From: Bacillus halotolerans
Lineage (GTDB): Bacteria; Bacillota; Bacilli; Bacillales; Bacillaceae
Length of the DNA: 64,000 bases
NCBI RefSeq assembly: GCF_001517105.1
Contig: NZ_LPVF01000013.1
Location: forward strand, 62,001-126,000
Direction: 5' to 3'
The position numbers and the translations under genes were made by a program. Shown here in pieces: positions 1-8,157 of the stretch. How positions within the stretch are numbered: position 1 is the first letter of the stretch; the number at the start of each line of letters is the position of its first letter. The notes under the pieces are model-generated. The model did not search any database and was not told the origin of the DNA. It saw nothing but the letters and a program-made list of their open reading frames with translations.

Positions 1-213
1 ATTTAAAATGATTCCCCATATAGCCCACCGTTTATTTGTCTTGATTGAACCTAACGCCAGCATTATCCCTATAGGTGAGAGTAATAGAGGGAACAATACC
101 GGCATTCCTTGCCACGGCATTAAAATAATCCCTGTCAACAAATTAATTATTAATATAGCTGAGATAATTGGAAAAGCAAATGAAAATATGACTGCAGCTT
201 TTTTTTAATTCAT
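1..213 (-). pseudogene. Small membrane protein remnant, copy 1 (cut by window edge)
   Basis: The minus strand reads MN, a stop (TAA at codon 3), then KKAAVIFSFAFPII and a hydrophobic stretch ending in KTNKRWAIWGIILN at the window edge. The second copy at 4728-5004 has MNVKKAAAIFS in the same place, so codon 3 seems to have mutated from GTT to TAA. Apart from that the frame is open for about 60 codons with two likely membrane segments. The ATG overlaps the stop of the upstream GNAT remnant as ATGA, so the two were translationally coupled. Function unknown. A downstream alternative start cannot be excluded. Confidence 0.55.
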
Positions 214-440
214 ATTAAAAGTAAATCTCCGTTCTCTTTAAAATCGTATTTTTCATAAAAATATATTAAGACGTCATTGTCTACGATGCTATTGCTTCAA
301 CAACAGGTTCATTAATACTTTCAAAAGATGCCTCAAACCTTGCCTCAGATCACACTGCGCTTAATTCTTTTCTCGTATTCCGAAAAGATGTTTTATCTAA
401 ATGATTTTTTTCGTTAGTATCAAGGAAGTGAAGAAGCTTA
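210..440 (-). pseudogene. Decayed GNAT-like acetyltransferase tail
   Basis: The minus strand encodes broken stretches such as SEARFEASFESINEPVVEAIAS and, after a frame change, NDVLIYFYEKYDFKENGDLLLI, then TGA. The YFYEKYDF ending resembles the alpha4-beta6 tail of GNAT acetyltransferases (YxKxGF-like). Several stops and shifts interrupt it, and no N-terminal half with a start is visible. A related but shorter piece precedes the second membrane-protein copy near 5010-5050. Family assignment rests on a short motif and is tentative. Confidence 0.35.
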
Positions 441-481
441 ATGCCATTCTATTCTATGTATTGAGTAGACTTCAATTAAAA

Positions 482-523
482 TTAAAAAAAGATCGGCAGA
501 TGCACGAACATCTAACCGATCTG
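482..523 (-). terminator. Rho-independent terminator downstream of the LPMO gene
   Basis: An imperfect hairpin with arms AGATCGG-AGATG and CATCT-CCGATCT is followed on the minus strand by a run of seven T. It is oriented to end transcription coming from 1384 leftward. The 524-757 stretch between it and the LPMO gene holds only short broken reading frames that I do not recognise. Confidence 0.6.
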
Positions 524-757
524 CAATAGATATCTGATTCTCGTACTTCCACACTCAAACACTCTGTGTTCTCCCGGTTCCGTTACAGTTTCCTTCGTTG
601 TACTGTAGACGTTTCACTAGCTGGTGATGGCTTCACAACTATTGGCAGCTGTTAAAACCTTAGCGGTATACACTGTGCCAGATTTGATGGCAATTTTCTG
701 ATTAAGCCTCATATTCTTGTCCATTGGGATTAAGATTTATTCGATGGAGGTTCAACA

Positions 758-1384
758 TCATTGTATTAGGTTTACATCAATTACATTATAAAAGGCATTA
801 GAGGTATCCGCAACGTCCCACACCCCTAGAATGACATGATAACCACTGCGATCTGCTGGCACATAAATTTTATGAGAAAGATTTGTATCTGCCTTTGAAC
901 CATCGTGATCAACTGTTCCAATTAATTCAAACTCATCTCTTGTTAATGGTTTGTTTGGATTCCAATCTTTCTTGGTTATATAATAGTGCCACTTTGATGT
1001 TGCGTGAGGAGCAGTATAGTGCCAAGTAAAGGTGTTTAGACCTCCATGCATGTTTTGTTTTACCCAATGATCTGCAGTCTGCCTGTCTAACCCAAAGTCA
1101 ATTTGACCAAAGCCTCCATTTGCCGATGCAATTTTTCCATCTGGCGGACCTCCGGCTGGAAACCCTTTTAGTCCTTCTACCGATTGAGGATTATCAACTA
1201 CAGAACCATACTTTTGTGTAGCTGCCGTCCAACCAATTATTTGTTTTTCTAATGATCCCATGTACGCTCTACTAGCAGGTTCTTTTATATACCCGTGTGC
1301 AGATACATCACCTGCAAATAAAGTAGCACCCACACTCAGAACAGCAGTTAGAACAGCGCCTTTGACAAAACCCTTCATTACCAA
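758..1384 (-). CDS. AA10 lytic polysaccharide monooxygenase (chitin-binding protein)
   Basis: This is a secreted copper monooxygenase that oxidatively cleaves crystalline polysaccharide, most likely chitin. A signal peptide ends in DVSA, leaving His30 as residue 1 of the mature protein, which is the first copper ligand. The second histidine lies in TAPHATSKW (about His127), and the NAFYNVIDV segment supplies the axial Phe typical of chitin-active AA10 enzymes such as CBP21. At 208 residues it is a single-domain enzyme with no carbohydrate-binding module. The start is TTG, about 6 nt after GGGAGGA; ATG two codons later is the alternative but sits too far from this site. It resembles ChbB of B. 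amyloliquefaciens and licheniformis. Strain 168 has none that I recall, so it is accessory here. Confidence 0.9.
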   Translation of the reverse strand: MVMKGFVKGAVLTAVLSVGATLFAGDVSAHGYIKEPASRAYMGSLEKQIIGWTAATQKYGSVVDNPQSVEGLKGFPAGGPPDGKIASANGGFGQIDFGLDRQTADHWVKQNMHGGLNTFTWHYTAPHATSKWHYYITKKDWNPNKPLTRDEFELIGTVDHDGSKADTNLSHKIYVPADRSGYHVILGVWDVADTSNAFYNVIDVNLIQ

Positions 1385-1705
1385 CTCATTCCTCCCTTTT
1401 CTGTAAAATTTTTCTCTTCCCTACTATAATAATTCATTATATGTCAGGTAAACTCCTTCTTTTTTTTGATGGCGTAACACTTAAAAAACTTCATACTCCC
1501 CCCTCTTTTGTTCTTCCTACAGCTTTTTTTCGTCTTGATTACATGTATTCATGTAACTTTGAAATAAAGTCGTAACGTCTATAATAATGTTGCGCTGCCT
1601 TCTTTTCCTTAGAAAATTCTTGTCTAAAGTTTTGTTCTTTTTAACTAAACGAGCAGGTATAATTAAGCTATAAAAAGAAAACAAAACATCATAAGGAGGA
1701 TTTTT

Positions 1706-2209
1706 GTGTTTCAAACCTTAGACCATTTTTTAAAATCTTGGGAGTTCGAAGCTGACGCTACACAGAAACTGCTAAATAGTCTAACTGATGAATCACTTAA
1801 ACAAGCAATAACTTCACAAAATTGGACTTTAGGCCGTATTGCTTGGCATACTGTTGCTGCCATTCGCATCATTACCTCAAACACAAACTTAACGTTTCAT
1901 GCCCCTGCTGAAGATTATCCTGTTCCTACTTCGGCTCAGTTTATAGCAGACAGCTATCATCAAGCCAGCAATGCGTTTGTACAGGCATTAACTACCCAAT
2001 GGACTGATCATACACTTCAAGAACGTATCAACTTTATTGGTCAACAATTGCCAAATGGTTCACTTTTGATGTTTTTGATTCAACATCAAAATCACCATCG
2101 AGGACAAATGACTGTTCTTATGAGACAAGCAGGATTAACTGTTCCAGGTATTTATGGTCCAGCTAAAGAGGAATGGACAAGATTCGGTTTGGAACCCCCG
2201 CAAATGTAA
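1706..2209 (+). CDS. DinB family protein (four-helix metal-binding)
   Basis: A 167-residue protein of the DinB/YfiT-like four-helix bundle superfamily. The metal triad is visible as His in GRIAWHTV (about residue 48) and the pair in HQNHHRGQM (about residues 127-131). Members include bacillithiol or mycothiol-dependent transferases and damage-induced proteins of unknown activity; the sequence does not show which. The GTG start follows AAGGAGGA by about 6 nt. It stands alone with its own terminator downstream. The substrate is unknown. Confidence 0.85.
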   Translation: MFQTLDHFLKSWEFEADATQKLLNSLTDESLKQAITSQNWTLGRIAWHTVAAIRIITSNTNLTFHAPAEDYPVPTSAQFIADSYHQASNAFVQALTTQWTDHTLQERINFIGQQLPNGSLLMFLIQHQNHHRGQMTVLMRQAGLTVPGIYGPAKEEWTRFGLEPPQM

Positions 2210-2249
2210 GCAGCCTTTATAACGAAGTTAACCTATTACAAAATATAAA

Positions 2250-2290
2250 AGCATGTTTCGATGATTTTTTTTCAAAACATGCTCTTCCTT
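2250..2290 (+). terminator. Terminator after the DinB gene
   Basis: Hairpin with arms AGCATGTTT and AAACATGCT, with a T-rich sequence after it, about 40 nt past the stop codon. Confidence 0.6.
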
Positions 2291-2416
2291 TTGTTCATTT
2301 AATCAATGTTGATTAACATGAGAAATAATATCTGGCATTTTTCTAATCTCCTTTTTGAATAATGTTTTGATACACATTAAAATGGGTAAAAATTTATAAG
2401 GTGATTTCTTTGAATC

Positions 2417-2636
2417 ATGATCAAAAAGTTACTCATTACTCTTCATTATTTTTTCAACGATCATCGTGTTGGTGGCCGCAATCTTTCCTGAATACACTTC
2501 TTGGTTTGTGACTGTTTTCTTTTTGAGTTTTGCACTTATATATACTCTCCAAAAACATAAAGCAAGTTCGTCAATTTCTTATATTCCATATTTCTTGTTC
2601 ATCGTTGCATTGGTTTACACATTAGTAAATATATAG
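2417..2636 (+). pseudogene. Small two-helix membrane protein gene with a frameshift
   Basis: From ATG at 2417 the frame reads MIKKLLITL. A shift of one base near the T-run at about 2450 is needed to join the downstream open frame, which reads TIIVLVAAIFPEYTSW and runs on to end LVYTLVNI at TAG 2634-2636. The restored product would be about 72 residues with two or three hydrophobic segments. AAGGTG lies upstream. I do not recognise the family. It could be a sequencing error in the T-run rather than a true lesion. Confidence 0.45.
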
Positions 2637-2763
2637 TTTTAATCCTACTAGAATTGTCTCAAATAAAATGCCCTGCATGTAAGAATGTCTCCTGCCATTT
2701 CAGTGTTCTAAGTAGGAGATGGTATTTTGTTTATATCGCCAATGTTTCTGCCTTCAATATAGT

Positions 2764-3276
2764 TCAATTCCACTCTTCCTCTAAAATAGCGTAATAATAT
2801 TCATCCCACCATTCATTGCCTTTAGGAATACATTTTTTAAAAAAGCCTTCTCTTCTCATTCCAATCTTCTCCATAACTCGGTATGATGGGATATTCTCAG
2901 GTTGACACGTAGCTATCATCCTATGTAAGTTCATTTCTTTAAATCCATATTCCAAGATAGCTTGTGCTGCTTCAGAAGCATACCCTCTATTTTGATAATT
3001 CGGATTAAACACCCACCCAATCTCATATGTATGTTCACCAAAATACTTATAAAAAACAATATGGCCTATAAGAGAATCTTCATCTTTTAGTATTACAGGA
3101 AAATTTTCAGCGTTATCACCTTTGTTTTTATTTACAAATGTTTTTGCATCTTCTTCAGTAAAAACCCCTTCTGGTATATACTTCATAACATTCATATCTG
3201 ACGTATACTCATATACAGCTTTCCAATCTTTGAATTCAAATTCACGTATCAATAACCTTTTTGTTGTTATATGCAT
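2764..3276 (-). CDS. GNAT acetyltransferase, RimJ/RimL type
   Basis: A 170-residue N-acetyltransferase of the RimJ/RimL-like (Acetyltransf_3) branch. The opening TTKRLLIREFEFKDW, the NPNYQNRGYASEAAQA acetyl-CoA-binding motif A (about residues 93-108) and the ENIPSYRVMEKIGMRREG segment are typical. Such enzymes modify ribosomal-protein N termini, small amines or antibiotics, and the substrate cannot be told from sequence. The start at 3276 was preferred over an upstream ATG because GGGAGA lies at normal spacing before it. It is monocistronic as far as can be seen. Confidence 0.88.
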   Translation of the reverse strand: MHITTKRLLIREFEFKDWKAVYEYTSDMNVMKYIPEGVFTEEDAKTFVNKNKGDNAENFPVILKDEDSLIGHIVFYKYFGEHTYEIGWVFNPNYQNRGYASEAAQAILEYGFKEMNLHRMIATCQPENIPSYRVMEKIGMRREGFFKKCIPKGNEWWDEYYYAILEEEWN

Positions 3277-3403
3277 TAAAATATCTCCCATCAAAAATAA
3301 TTACACTTAAATCTTTATTCGATATTAAAACAATAATAACCTCTTTAAATACTATCCTTATACAACAATCTGGGCCCTTGCACACAAAGGGTAGGCGTCT
3401 CAG

Positions 3404-3529
3404 CTATATCTTCTTGTAGACTTCTGTGTACGCCTTTAATTGGTCACGTAAATCGTTGCTCTTATGCTCTAATCGCTTGACTTTCCGCTTTAATGATTCA
3501 ATAATCGCGTCTTTTTTATTTTCATTCAT
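3404..3529 (-). pseudogene. TnpC-like transposition regulator fragment (Tn554 family, DUF6262-like)
   Basis: A 41-codon minus-strand frame contains KKDAIIESLKRKVKRLEHKSND and ends AYTEVYKKI. This coiled-coil pattern resembles the C-terminal end of TnpC proteins of Tn554-like elements. In-frame sequence just upstream reads KRKLQRD before a stop, so the N-terminal DNA-binding half is gone. No TnpA or TnpB recombinase is nearby. It is likely a relic of a lost transposon. The identification rests on a short, low-complexity helix and is tentative. Confidence 0.4.
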
Positions 3530-3572
3530 ATCCCTTTGCAGCTTTCTTTTTCATTTTTAAAGCTATTTACAC

Positions 3573-3622
3573 AAAAAAGAGGCTATCCACAAAATGAAAA
3601 TTTCAGGGATAACCTCTTTTTT
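3573..3622 (-). terminator. Terminator after the GNAT gene at 3650
   Basis: The hairpin arms AAAGAGGCTATCC and GGATAACCTCTTT flank an A/T-rich loop, with T-runs on both sides, just below the stop of the 3650-4183 gene. Confidence 0.7.
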
Positions 3623-3649
3623 ATCAATTTCTAATCAATCATCTAGCTT

Positions 3650-4183
3650 TCACTCCATAAAAGCTTCTGAATAATGAACGACACCTTGCACATCTTCAAG
3701 AGAATGATCTGCTAATTCCAGAGCCATAAATACTTCATCAGGCACCTCAAAGGGCGCTTTTATATTCCATAAGCTAGCTGGCTTAAAACCAAACTTCGGA
3801 TAATAATCTTTATGTCCTAAAACAATTACTGAACGATAACCAAGCTCTATTGCTTTTTTTAACCCAGCACGAATTAATTGACTCCCGATTCCTTTTTTCT
3901 GGTTCTCAGGCGCAACAGAAACTGGAGCAAGTGCCAAAGAATCGACTGCATTATCGCCATCTATGATTTGGATTTTAGATAAAAGGATATGACCTACGAT
4001 ATCTTTGTTTTGATGTAATGCAACTAATGAAAGTTCAGGAATGAATGCATCTGATTTTCTAATCTTATTTACAAGTATGTGTTCTTTCTTGTCGCTATAT
4101 TCTACTTTTGAAAAAGCTCTTTTAATCATTTCTTCAGACGTATGATATTCTTCAGTGAGCTCTTGCCTAATTGAGATTTCCAT
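3650..4183 (-). CDS. GNAT N-acetyltransferase (YhbS-like)
   Basis: A 177-residue GNAT protein. The acetyl-CoA pyrophosphate-binding motif is seen in VSVAPENQKKGIGSQLIRAG (about residues 90-109), followed by the beta5 and alpha4 region SVIVLGHKDYYPKFGF, which is typical of the YhbS subgroup. The substrate is unknown. Two in-frame ATGs lie two codons apart; the second (4183) is better spaced from AGGGGA, so it is used here. The gene has its own terminator and no clear functional partner. Confidence 0.85.
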   Translation of the reverse strand: MEISIRQELTEEYHTSEEMIKRAFSKVEYSDKKEHILVNKIRKSDAFIPELSLVALHQNKDIVGHILLSKIQIIDGDNAVDSLALAPVSVAPENQKKGIGSQLIRAGLKKAIELGYRSVIVLGHKDYYPKFGFKPASLWNIKAPFEVPDEVFMALELADHSLEDVQGVVHYSEAFME

Positions 4184-4267
4184 ATTCATATCCCCTGTTC
4201 TTTTAGTTAATTGCCATAAGCTTTTTCTTCAACAGCCTTAATACTTGTTGTTTAGAACGTTGTTATA

Positions 4268-4690
4268 TTAAATCTTTTCTTGATTCTTTATAAATACTGA
4301 ATCCCAGAACCAGTACACCGCCGCTGCTACAAAACTCAAATAATAAAAGTTCACATGTTGAACCTCAGTAAGCACATAAGTTGGATCACTGGCTAAGGAG
4401 AACAAGAATAATGCGATTAGCGCTACGATTATGTAAATCAATAAGTACAGCACACTAAATTTCTTTACTTTTTTTCGAAGTAATATTTGCAATGGAATAG
4501 CAAATACTGTATATGGGATGAATGCATAAAATGGTATGATGAAAATTGTTATCAGCATCCAAGGTTCGAAATTAGAATAAGCAAAACCATAAAACCCAAT
4601 AATAATCCCGTATGTAATGCATGAGAGCGCTAGTGTAAGACTATATCTAGCGACATTTTTTTTATTAAAACTCAAAGCTTTAACCTCCAA
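4268..4690 (-). CDS. Four-helix membrane protein, UPF0715-like (YoaG/YwlA type)
   Basis: A 140-residue protein with about four membrane-spanning segments and almost no soluble domain. The C-terminal SFVAAAVYWFWDSVF motif and the overall layout resemble the UPF0715 family, which in B. subtilis includes YoaG and YwlA as I remember them. Function is unknown for the family. The start at 4690 follows GGAGGTT. It sits upstream of the broken membrane-protein copy at 4728-5004 on the same strand. The family assignment is from memory of the motif, not a search. Confidence 0.7.
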   Translation of the reverse strand: MEVKALSFNKKNVARYSLTLALSCITYGIIIGFYGFAYSNFEPWMLITIFIIPFYAFIPYTVFAIPLQILLRKKVKKFSVLYLLIYIIVALIALFLFSLASDPTYVLTEVQHVNFYYLSFVAAAVYWFWDSVFIKNQEKI

Positions 4691-4727
4691 AAAATATAGC
4701 TCAAATCTTTTCTTTAAAAAAGAATTG

Positions 4728-5004
4728 TTATTCAGTTATCCAAACTTCAAATAACAAAATCCCACCTATAAACCAGAAAAAAGGAAATAGAAACATAATT
4801 CCATTTAAGACTATTTCATATATGCACACCGTTTATTTGACTTTATTGAAACCAACGCAAAAAACATTCCTATAGGAGAAAGCAATAATGAAAAAACATC
4901 GGCATACTTTGCCATGGAATTGAGATACTCCCATAAAAATAATAGATAGCTCAGATAATTGGAATAGCGATTGAAAAAATAGCTGCAGCTTTTTTAACAT
5001 TCAT
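4728..5004 (-). pseudogene. Small membrane protein remnant, copy 2
   Basis: The minus strand reads MNVKKAAAIFSIAIPII, then TGA where copy 1 has a Ser codon (TCA). It continues in frame through IPWQSMPMFFSLLLSPIG to KSNKRCAYMK and a stop. A one-base shift is then needed to read on through GIMFLFPFFWFIGGILLF to TAA at 4728. So it carries a nonsense mutation and a frameshift. It is paralogous to the remnant at 1-213, with clear DNA similarity over about 200 bp including the flanking GNAT stop overlap. Confidence 0.6.
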
Positions 5005-5104
5005 ATTGATAGCAAGTCTCCCTTCTCTTAAATTCGTAGTTTTATTTAGACTTTTTCCCAGGAATGTCTTAACCTTTTTCTTTCTATTTAAAAACAATAG
5101 CTTT

Positions 5105-5585
5105 TTATAGCTCCTTAATTAAAACACTACACATCAACTTCTGGGTTTCCCGCTCAATTTCTCTTACATTATTAAACTGCCCGCTAGGTCAATTATAGAT
5201 TTAAAAACATCATCTTCCATTACTTCTTTCTCCTTCTTTGAGAAAAATTGTATCATTTTTATATAACTTTTTTCAATTAATTCTAGTGGTGCCTCTTTTA
5301 ATGTTAGTTCGAATTCAATAAAGTGATCAAACTTGGAATACAAGGCTTCTCCTCATGACTTTTTAATTTCTTCTCTAGATTTATAGTTAGAAGGTAGAAG
5401 TGCAGATAATGATTGCTTTTGAAATATCTGCTACATAGTGTTTATCAACTAAAATGCCTTATTTTATAAAATGCGCTATGAAATACTGCAGGAGCTTTAT
5501 CAAATTCATCAAGCAATATAACATTAGATGAACGATTTAATAAGTCTCTTGCTAAGGACGACCCATTGGCAAAGATTAGTTATTA
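5105..5585 (-). pseudogene. Shattered AAA+ ATPase gene
   Basis: The minus strand shows FANGSSLARDLLNRSS followed by VILLDEFDKAPAVFHSAFYK, a clear Walker B block, and then a stop. In other frames it continues with ALYSKFDHFIEFEL, KMIQFFSKKEKEVMEDDVFK, SIIDLAGSL and, after another stop, REIERETQKLMCSVLIKEL, which looks like an AAA lid. At least three frame changes or stops interrupt it, and the Walker A half is missing. Which ATPase this was cannot be told. Confidence 0.6.
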
Positions 5586-5626
5586 TTGCGATCGTTTCAA
5601 CAACTCAACTATATAAAAACTATCTT

Positions 5627-6133
5627 TTATTTAGATATCGTTATTGAACTCCAATCAAACGTTTCGAGAATTTTAAGCAACCTTTCAACTTTTGGTGCTC
5701 TCCAAGCTGTCATAGCCCGTATGAACCTTTTTCGTATAGTGGTAATGATTTTGTTTTATGTACTGTTTTTCCTCCGCTTTAGTTAGAAACATTGTATTTT
5801 GATAAATGTAATGAACCTCTGTTTCTGGTATCAGATCAGCGCCACTGTCTACATATTCATGTATCCAATCTAATGCGGAAGCCTCACACTCTATATCTTC
5901 CATCGCTTCTGAAGACAATTCATCATTCTTCTTGATGTCCTTTAGACAACTTTCCAGCTCATAGGATTCGCCATCTTCAGGAATGTAAACAGAATAGCGT
6001 TCCGCATCATCATCTGAAGTCTTAATCCATTTATAATCTCCTATAGACCAAAACCGCGGTGCAGCTTGAGAGCCATGATCCTGCGTTTTCAATTCGTTTT
6101 GAGGTCTTTCAAAAGCTGAATATCTTGATTCAT
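5627..6133 (-). pseudogene. Phage-like protein gene with two frameshifts
   Basis: A good start (ATG at 6133 after AGGGGGAAA) reads MNQDIQLLKDLKTN and then hits TGA. A shift joins it to a 135-residue frame (TTG 6092) that reads KTQDHGSQAAPRFWSIGDYK and ends at 5685. Near that end a second shift opens AMTAWRAPKVERLLKILETF, finishing at TAA 5627. The restored protein would be about 165 residues, acidic in the middle and rich in aromatic residues. It reminds me of SP-beta-type prophage proteins, but I cannot name the family. Confidence 0.5.
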
Positions 6134-6263
6134 TCGTTTCCCCCTAATTTGTTTAAAACCACGATTTTGAAAATAAATAGGCTTTTATGATCCTTCATTC
6201 ACTTCTAAATAAACTCCAGATATTGCATAATAAATGAATAATATGTAAATGGAGTTGATATAA

Positions 6264-6524
6264 TTGAACCCTCGGAAAATTTTATTGAGTTCTGCTTTAA
6301 CATTCGGCATGCTAATATCCGCTGTTCCTGCCTTGGCAACGAATGTATCATCTGAAGTTGTTGTGAAAAATGATGAATATGAGTACGACACCATATATCA
6401 GCTTAGTCCCATACCAAACTTCAAGCCTTCTCTTGAATACAATGGTTATACTTATACTCTTACAAATTTTTATTTTGATTACTCAATAGGATTTTATAAG
6501 GCTATTTATACAAAAGTTGTTTAA
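6264..6524 (+). CDS. Small secreted protein, function unknown
   Basis: An 86-residue frame with TTG start (GGAG lies about 9 nt upstream). Residues 1-26 form a signal peptide (RKILLSSALTFGMLISAV, cleaved near PALAT). The mature part of about 60 residues is rich in Tyr and Phe (EYNGYTYTLTNFYFDY) and has no cysteine or LPXTG. It lies in the prophage-remnant zone. I do not recognise a family. The intact signal peptide argues that it is a real gene rather than a chance frame. Confidence 0.55.
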   Translation: MNPRKILLSSALTFGMLISAVPALATNVSSEVVVKNDEYEYDTIYQLSPIPNFKPSLEYNGYTYTLTNFYFDYSIGFYKAIYTKVV

Positions 6525-6744
6525 ACTTATAAGCGGCTTTTTAGCTCCTTTTTCTTGTTTTAAGCAAGGTGTTTCTTCCTATGTGATCTTTTATTTATGA
6601 AATCAACCGTAATATCTACTTTTGCTGGTTCCTTCTTTTCTGTTGCGCTGAGTAATAACAATCACTTGGCTATATTTTGATTCCTCAATGATCTCGACTG
6701 ATTAACCCTTAGATGTAATATAAGTACTAGGATCGTGTACGATA
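6525..6744. other. Intergenic tract with degenerate minus-strand coding
   Basis: No intact gene is seen. The minus strand carries a short coding-like run (SVEIIEESKYSQVIVITQRN) that breaks up and could be another prophage scrap. I cannot assign it. Confidence 0.3.
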
Positions 6745-6893
6745 TACGACTTGACGGTATTGGGTGACAATTTGACAGAGAAATTTAATGCACTTCTAAC
6801 TTTTTTAACTGCAATGGGAATCATTGTTGACCCGACAACTCTCAAGGTATTTCTGATAGTGAACAAGCAATGGATTTTGATTTACCGAAATAA
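6745..6893 (+). pseudogene. C-terminal remnant of a phi-LC3-type phage holin
   Basis: The frame reads LTVLGDNLTEKFNALLTFLT, AMGIIVDPTT, and after a one-base shift GISDSEQAMDFDLPK and TAA at 6891-6893. The GI(V)VDPTTxGxSDSxxA ending is the signature C terminus of phi-LC3 family holins of Gram-positive phages. The N-terminal half with the first membrane segment is missing. A good terminator follows at 6900-6930. No endolysin gene is left beside it. Confidence 0.7.
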
Positions 6894-6899
6894 AACCCC

Positions 6900-6932
6900 T
6901 ACCCTTCTCTTAATCGAGGAGGGTATTTTTTT
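6900..6932 (+). terminator. Terminator after the holin remnant
   Basis: Stem TACCCTTCTC / GAGGAGGGTA with a run of seven T directly after it. Confidence 0.75.
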
Positions 6933-7026
6933 CGCTTTTTAAGAAAACGTTAATCTTCCTTAAACACGTAAATATGATAAAATATTACATATTTAGTCTA
7001 TTGGATACATAGAGGGAGGGATTTCA

Positions 7027-8157
7027 ATGGAGCAATTAATTCCGTCATCCACGGTTGGAGTTAAAATCAATGAGTGGTATAAATACATACGGATGTTCGC
7101 CGTTCCAGATTCAGAGATATTGAAAGCAGAGATTGAAGAAGAAATTAAACATATGAAGGAAGACCAAGACTTATTGCTGTATTATTCTCTAATGTGTTTT
7201 CGTCATCAGCTAATGCTGGATTACCTTGAACCTAAGTCATTGAATGAAGCACGTCCTAAAATTTCAGACTTATTAGAAAAGATCGAAAGCAGCCAAACAA
7301 AGCTTAAAGGTGTCCTGGAATACTACTGCAATTTCTTTAGAGGAATGTATGAATTTGATAAGAAGGATTATATAAATGCAATAAGGTCATATAAAATTGC
7401 TGAGAAAAAGCTTGCTTTAGTAACAGATGAAATTGAACGAGCTGAGTTTTATTTCAAAATGGCTGAAGTGTATTATCACATGAAACAAACCCATGTATCA
7501 ATGCACTATGCTGAAGCAGCCCTTAACATTTATAAAGACCAAAAAACTTATACTGTTCGCCGAATACAATGTGCATTTGTTGTAGCAGGCAACTTTGATG
7601 ATCTGGAAAGTCATGAAAAAGCAGTTCCCCATCTTCAGAGAGCCCTAAAAGACTCAAAAGCCATAAACAAACATAAACTAATTGGTGCATCATTATATAA
7701 TTTGGGAAACTGTTATTATAAGATGAAAGAGTATGACAAAGCTGCTGAATATATTGAACAAGCAGTTTCATTGTATGAAAGAGATAAAAGCGATCTCCTC
7801 CCTCACACGTTATTTACGCTGACACAAATTCACTTTAAAATGAAGGATATTGAAAAAGCCTTGGTTCTTTACAAAAAAGGAATCGAGAAAGCAAAAGCAA
7901 TAAATGACGATGTCTTAATTGCTGAGTTTAATTACTTAAAGGCTTTATATATCGACTCTATAGATAAACGCACAGTTTTCCGAACTTTTTCTGTACTTAA
8001 AGATAATGTTATGTATCCAGATTTAGAGGAATTAGCACTCGACACGGCTAATTATTGTAAGGAGATAGGGCAATTTGAAAACTCAACCACCTTTTTTGAC
8101 GCCATGGTGGATGTCCGAATCCAAATACAAAGAGGAGAGTGTTTATATGAAATTTAA
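7027..8157 (+). CDS. Rap family response-regulator phosphatase/inhibitor
   Basis: A 376-residue Rap protein. It has the N-terminal three-helix bundle (VGVKINEWYKYIRMF at about 10-24, then EDQDLLLYYSL with Gln47 at the position of the catalytic RapH Gln47) and seven TPR-like repeats from about residue 100. Rap proteins dephosphorylate Spo0F-P or block DNA binding by ComA-type regulators until their Phr peptide binds the TPR groove. The retained Gln47 suggests Spo0F phosphatase activity, though that is inference. The ATG follows GAGGGAGGG. The phr gene overlaps its last 11 nt. In strain 168 rapK-phrK holds a similar place, but the Phr here resembles PhrE, so I give no symbol. Confidence 0.93.
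   Translation: MEQLIPSSTVGVKINEWYKYIRMFAVPDSEILKAEIEEEIKHMKEDQDLLLYYSLMCFRHQLMLDYLEPKSLNEARPKISDLLEKIESSQTKLKGVLEYYCNFFRGMYEFDKKDYINAIRSYKIAEKKLALVTDEIERAEFYFKMAEVYYHMKQTHVSMHYAEAALNIYKDQKTYTVRRIQCAFVVAGNFDDLESHEKAVPHLQRALKDSKAINKHKLIGASLYNLGNCYYKMKEYDKAAEYIEQAVSLYERDKSDLLPHTLFTLTQIHFKMKDIEKALVLYKKGIEKAKAINDDVLIAEFNYLKALYIDSIDKRTVFRTFSVLKDNVMYPDLEELALDTANYCKEIGQFENSTTFFDAMVDVRIQIQRGECLYEI

Noticed and set aside
5586..5786. 66-codon plus-strand frame
   Set aside because: It is opposite the 5627-6133 pseudogene and has no ribosome-binding site.
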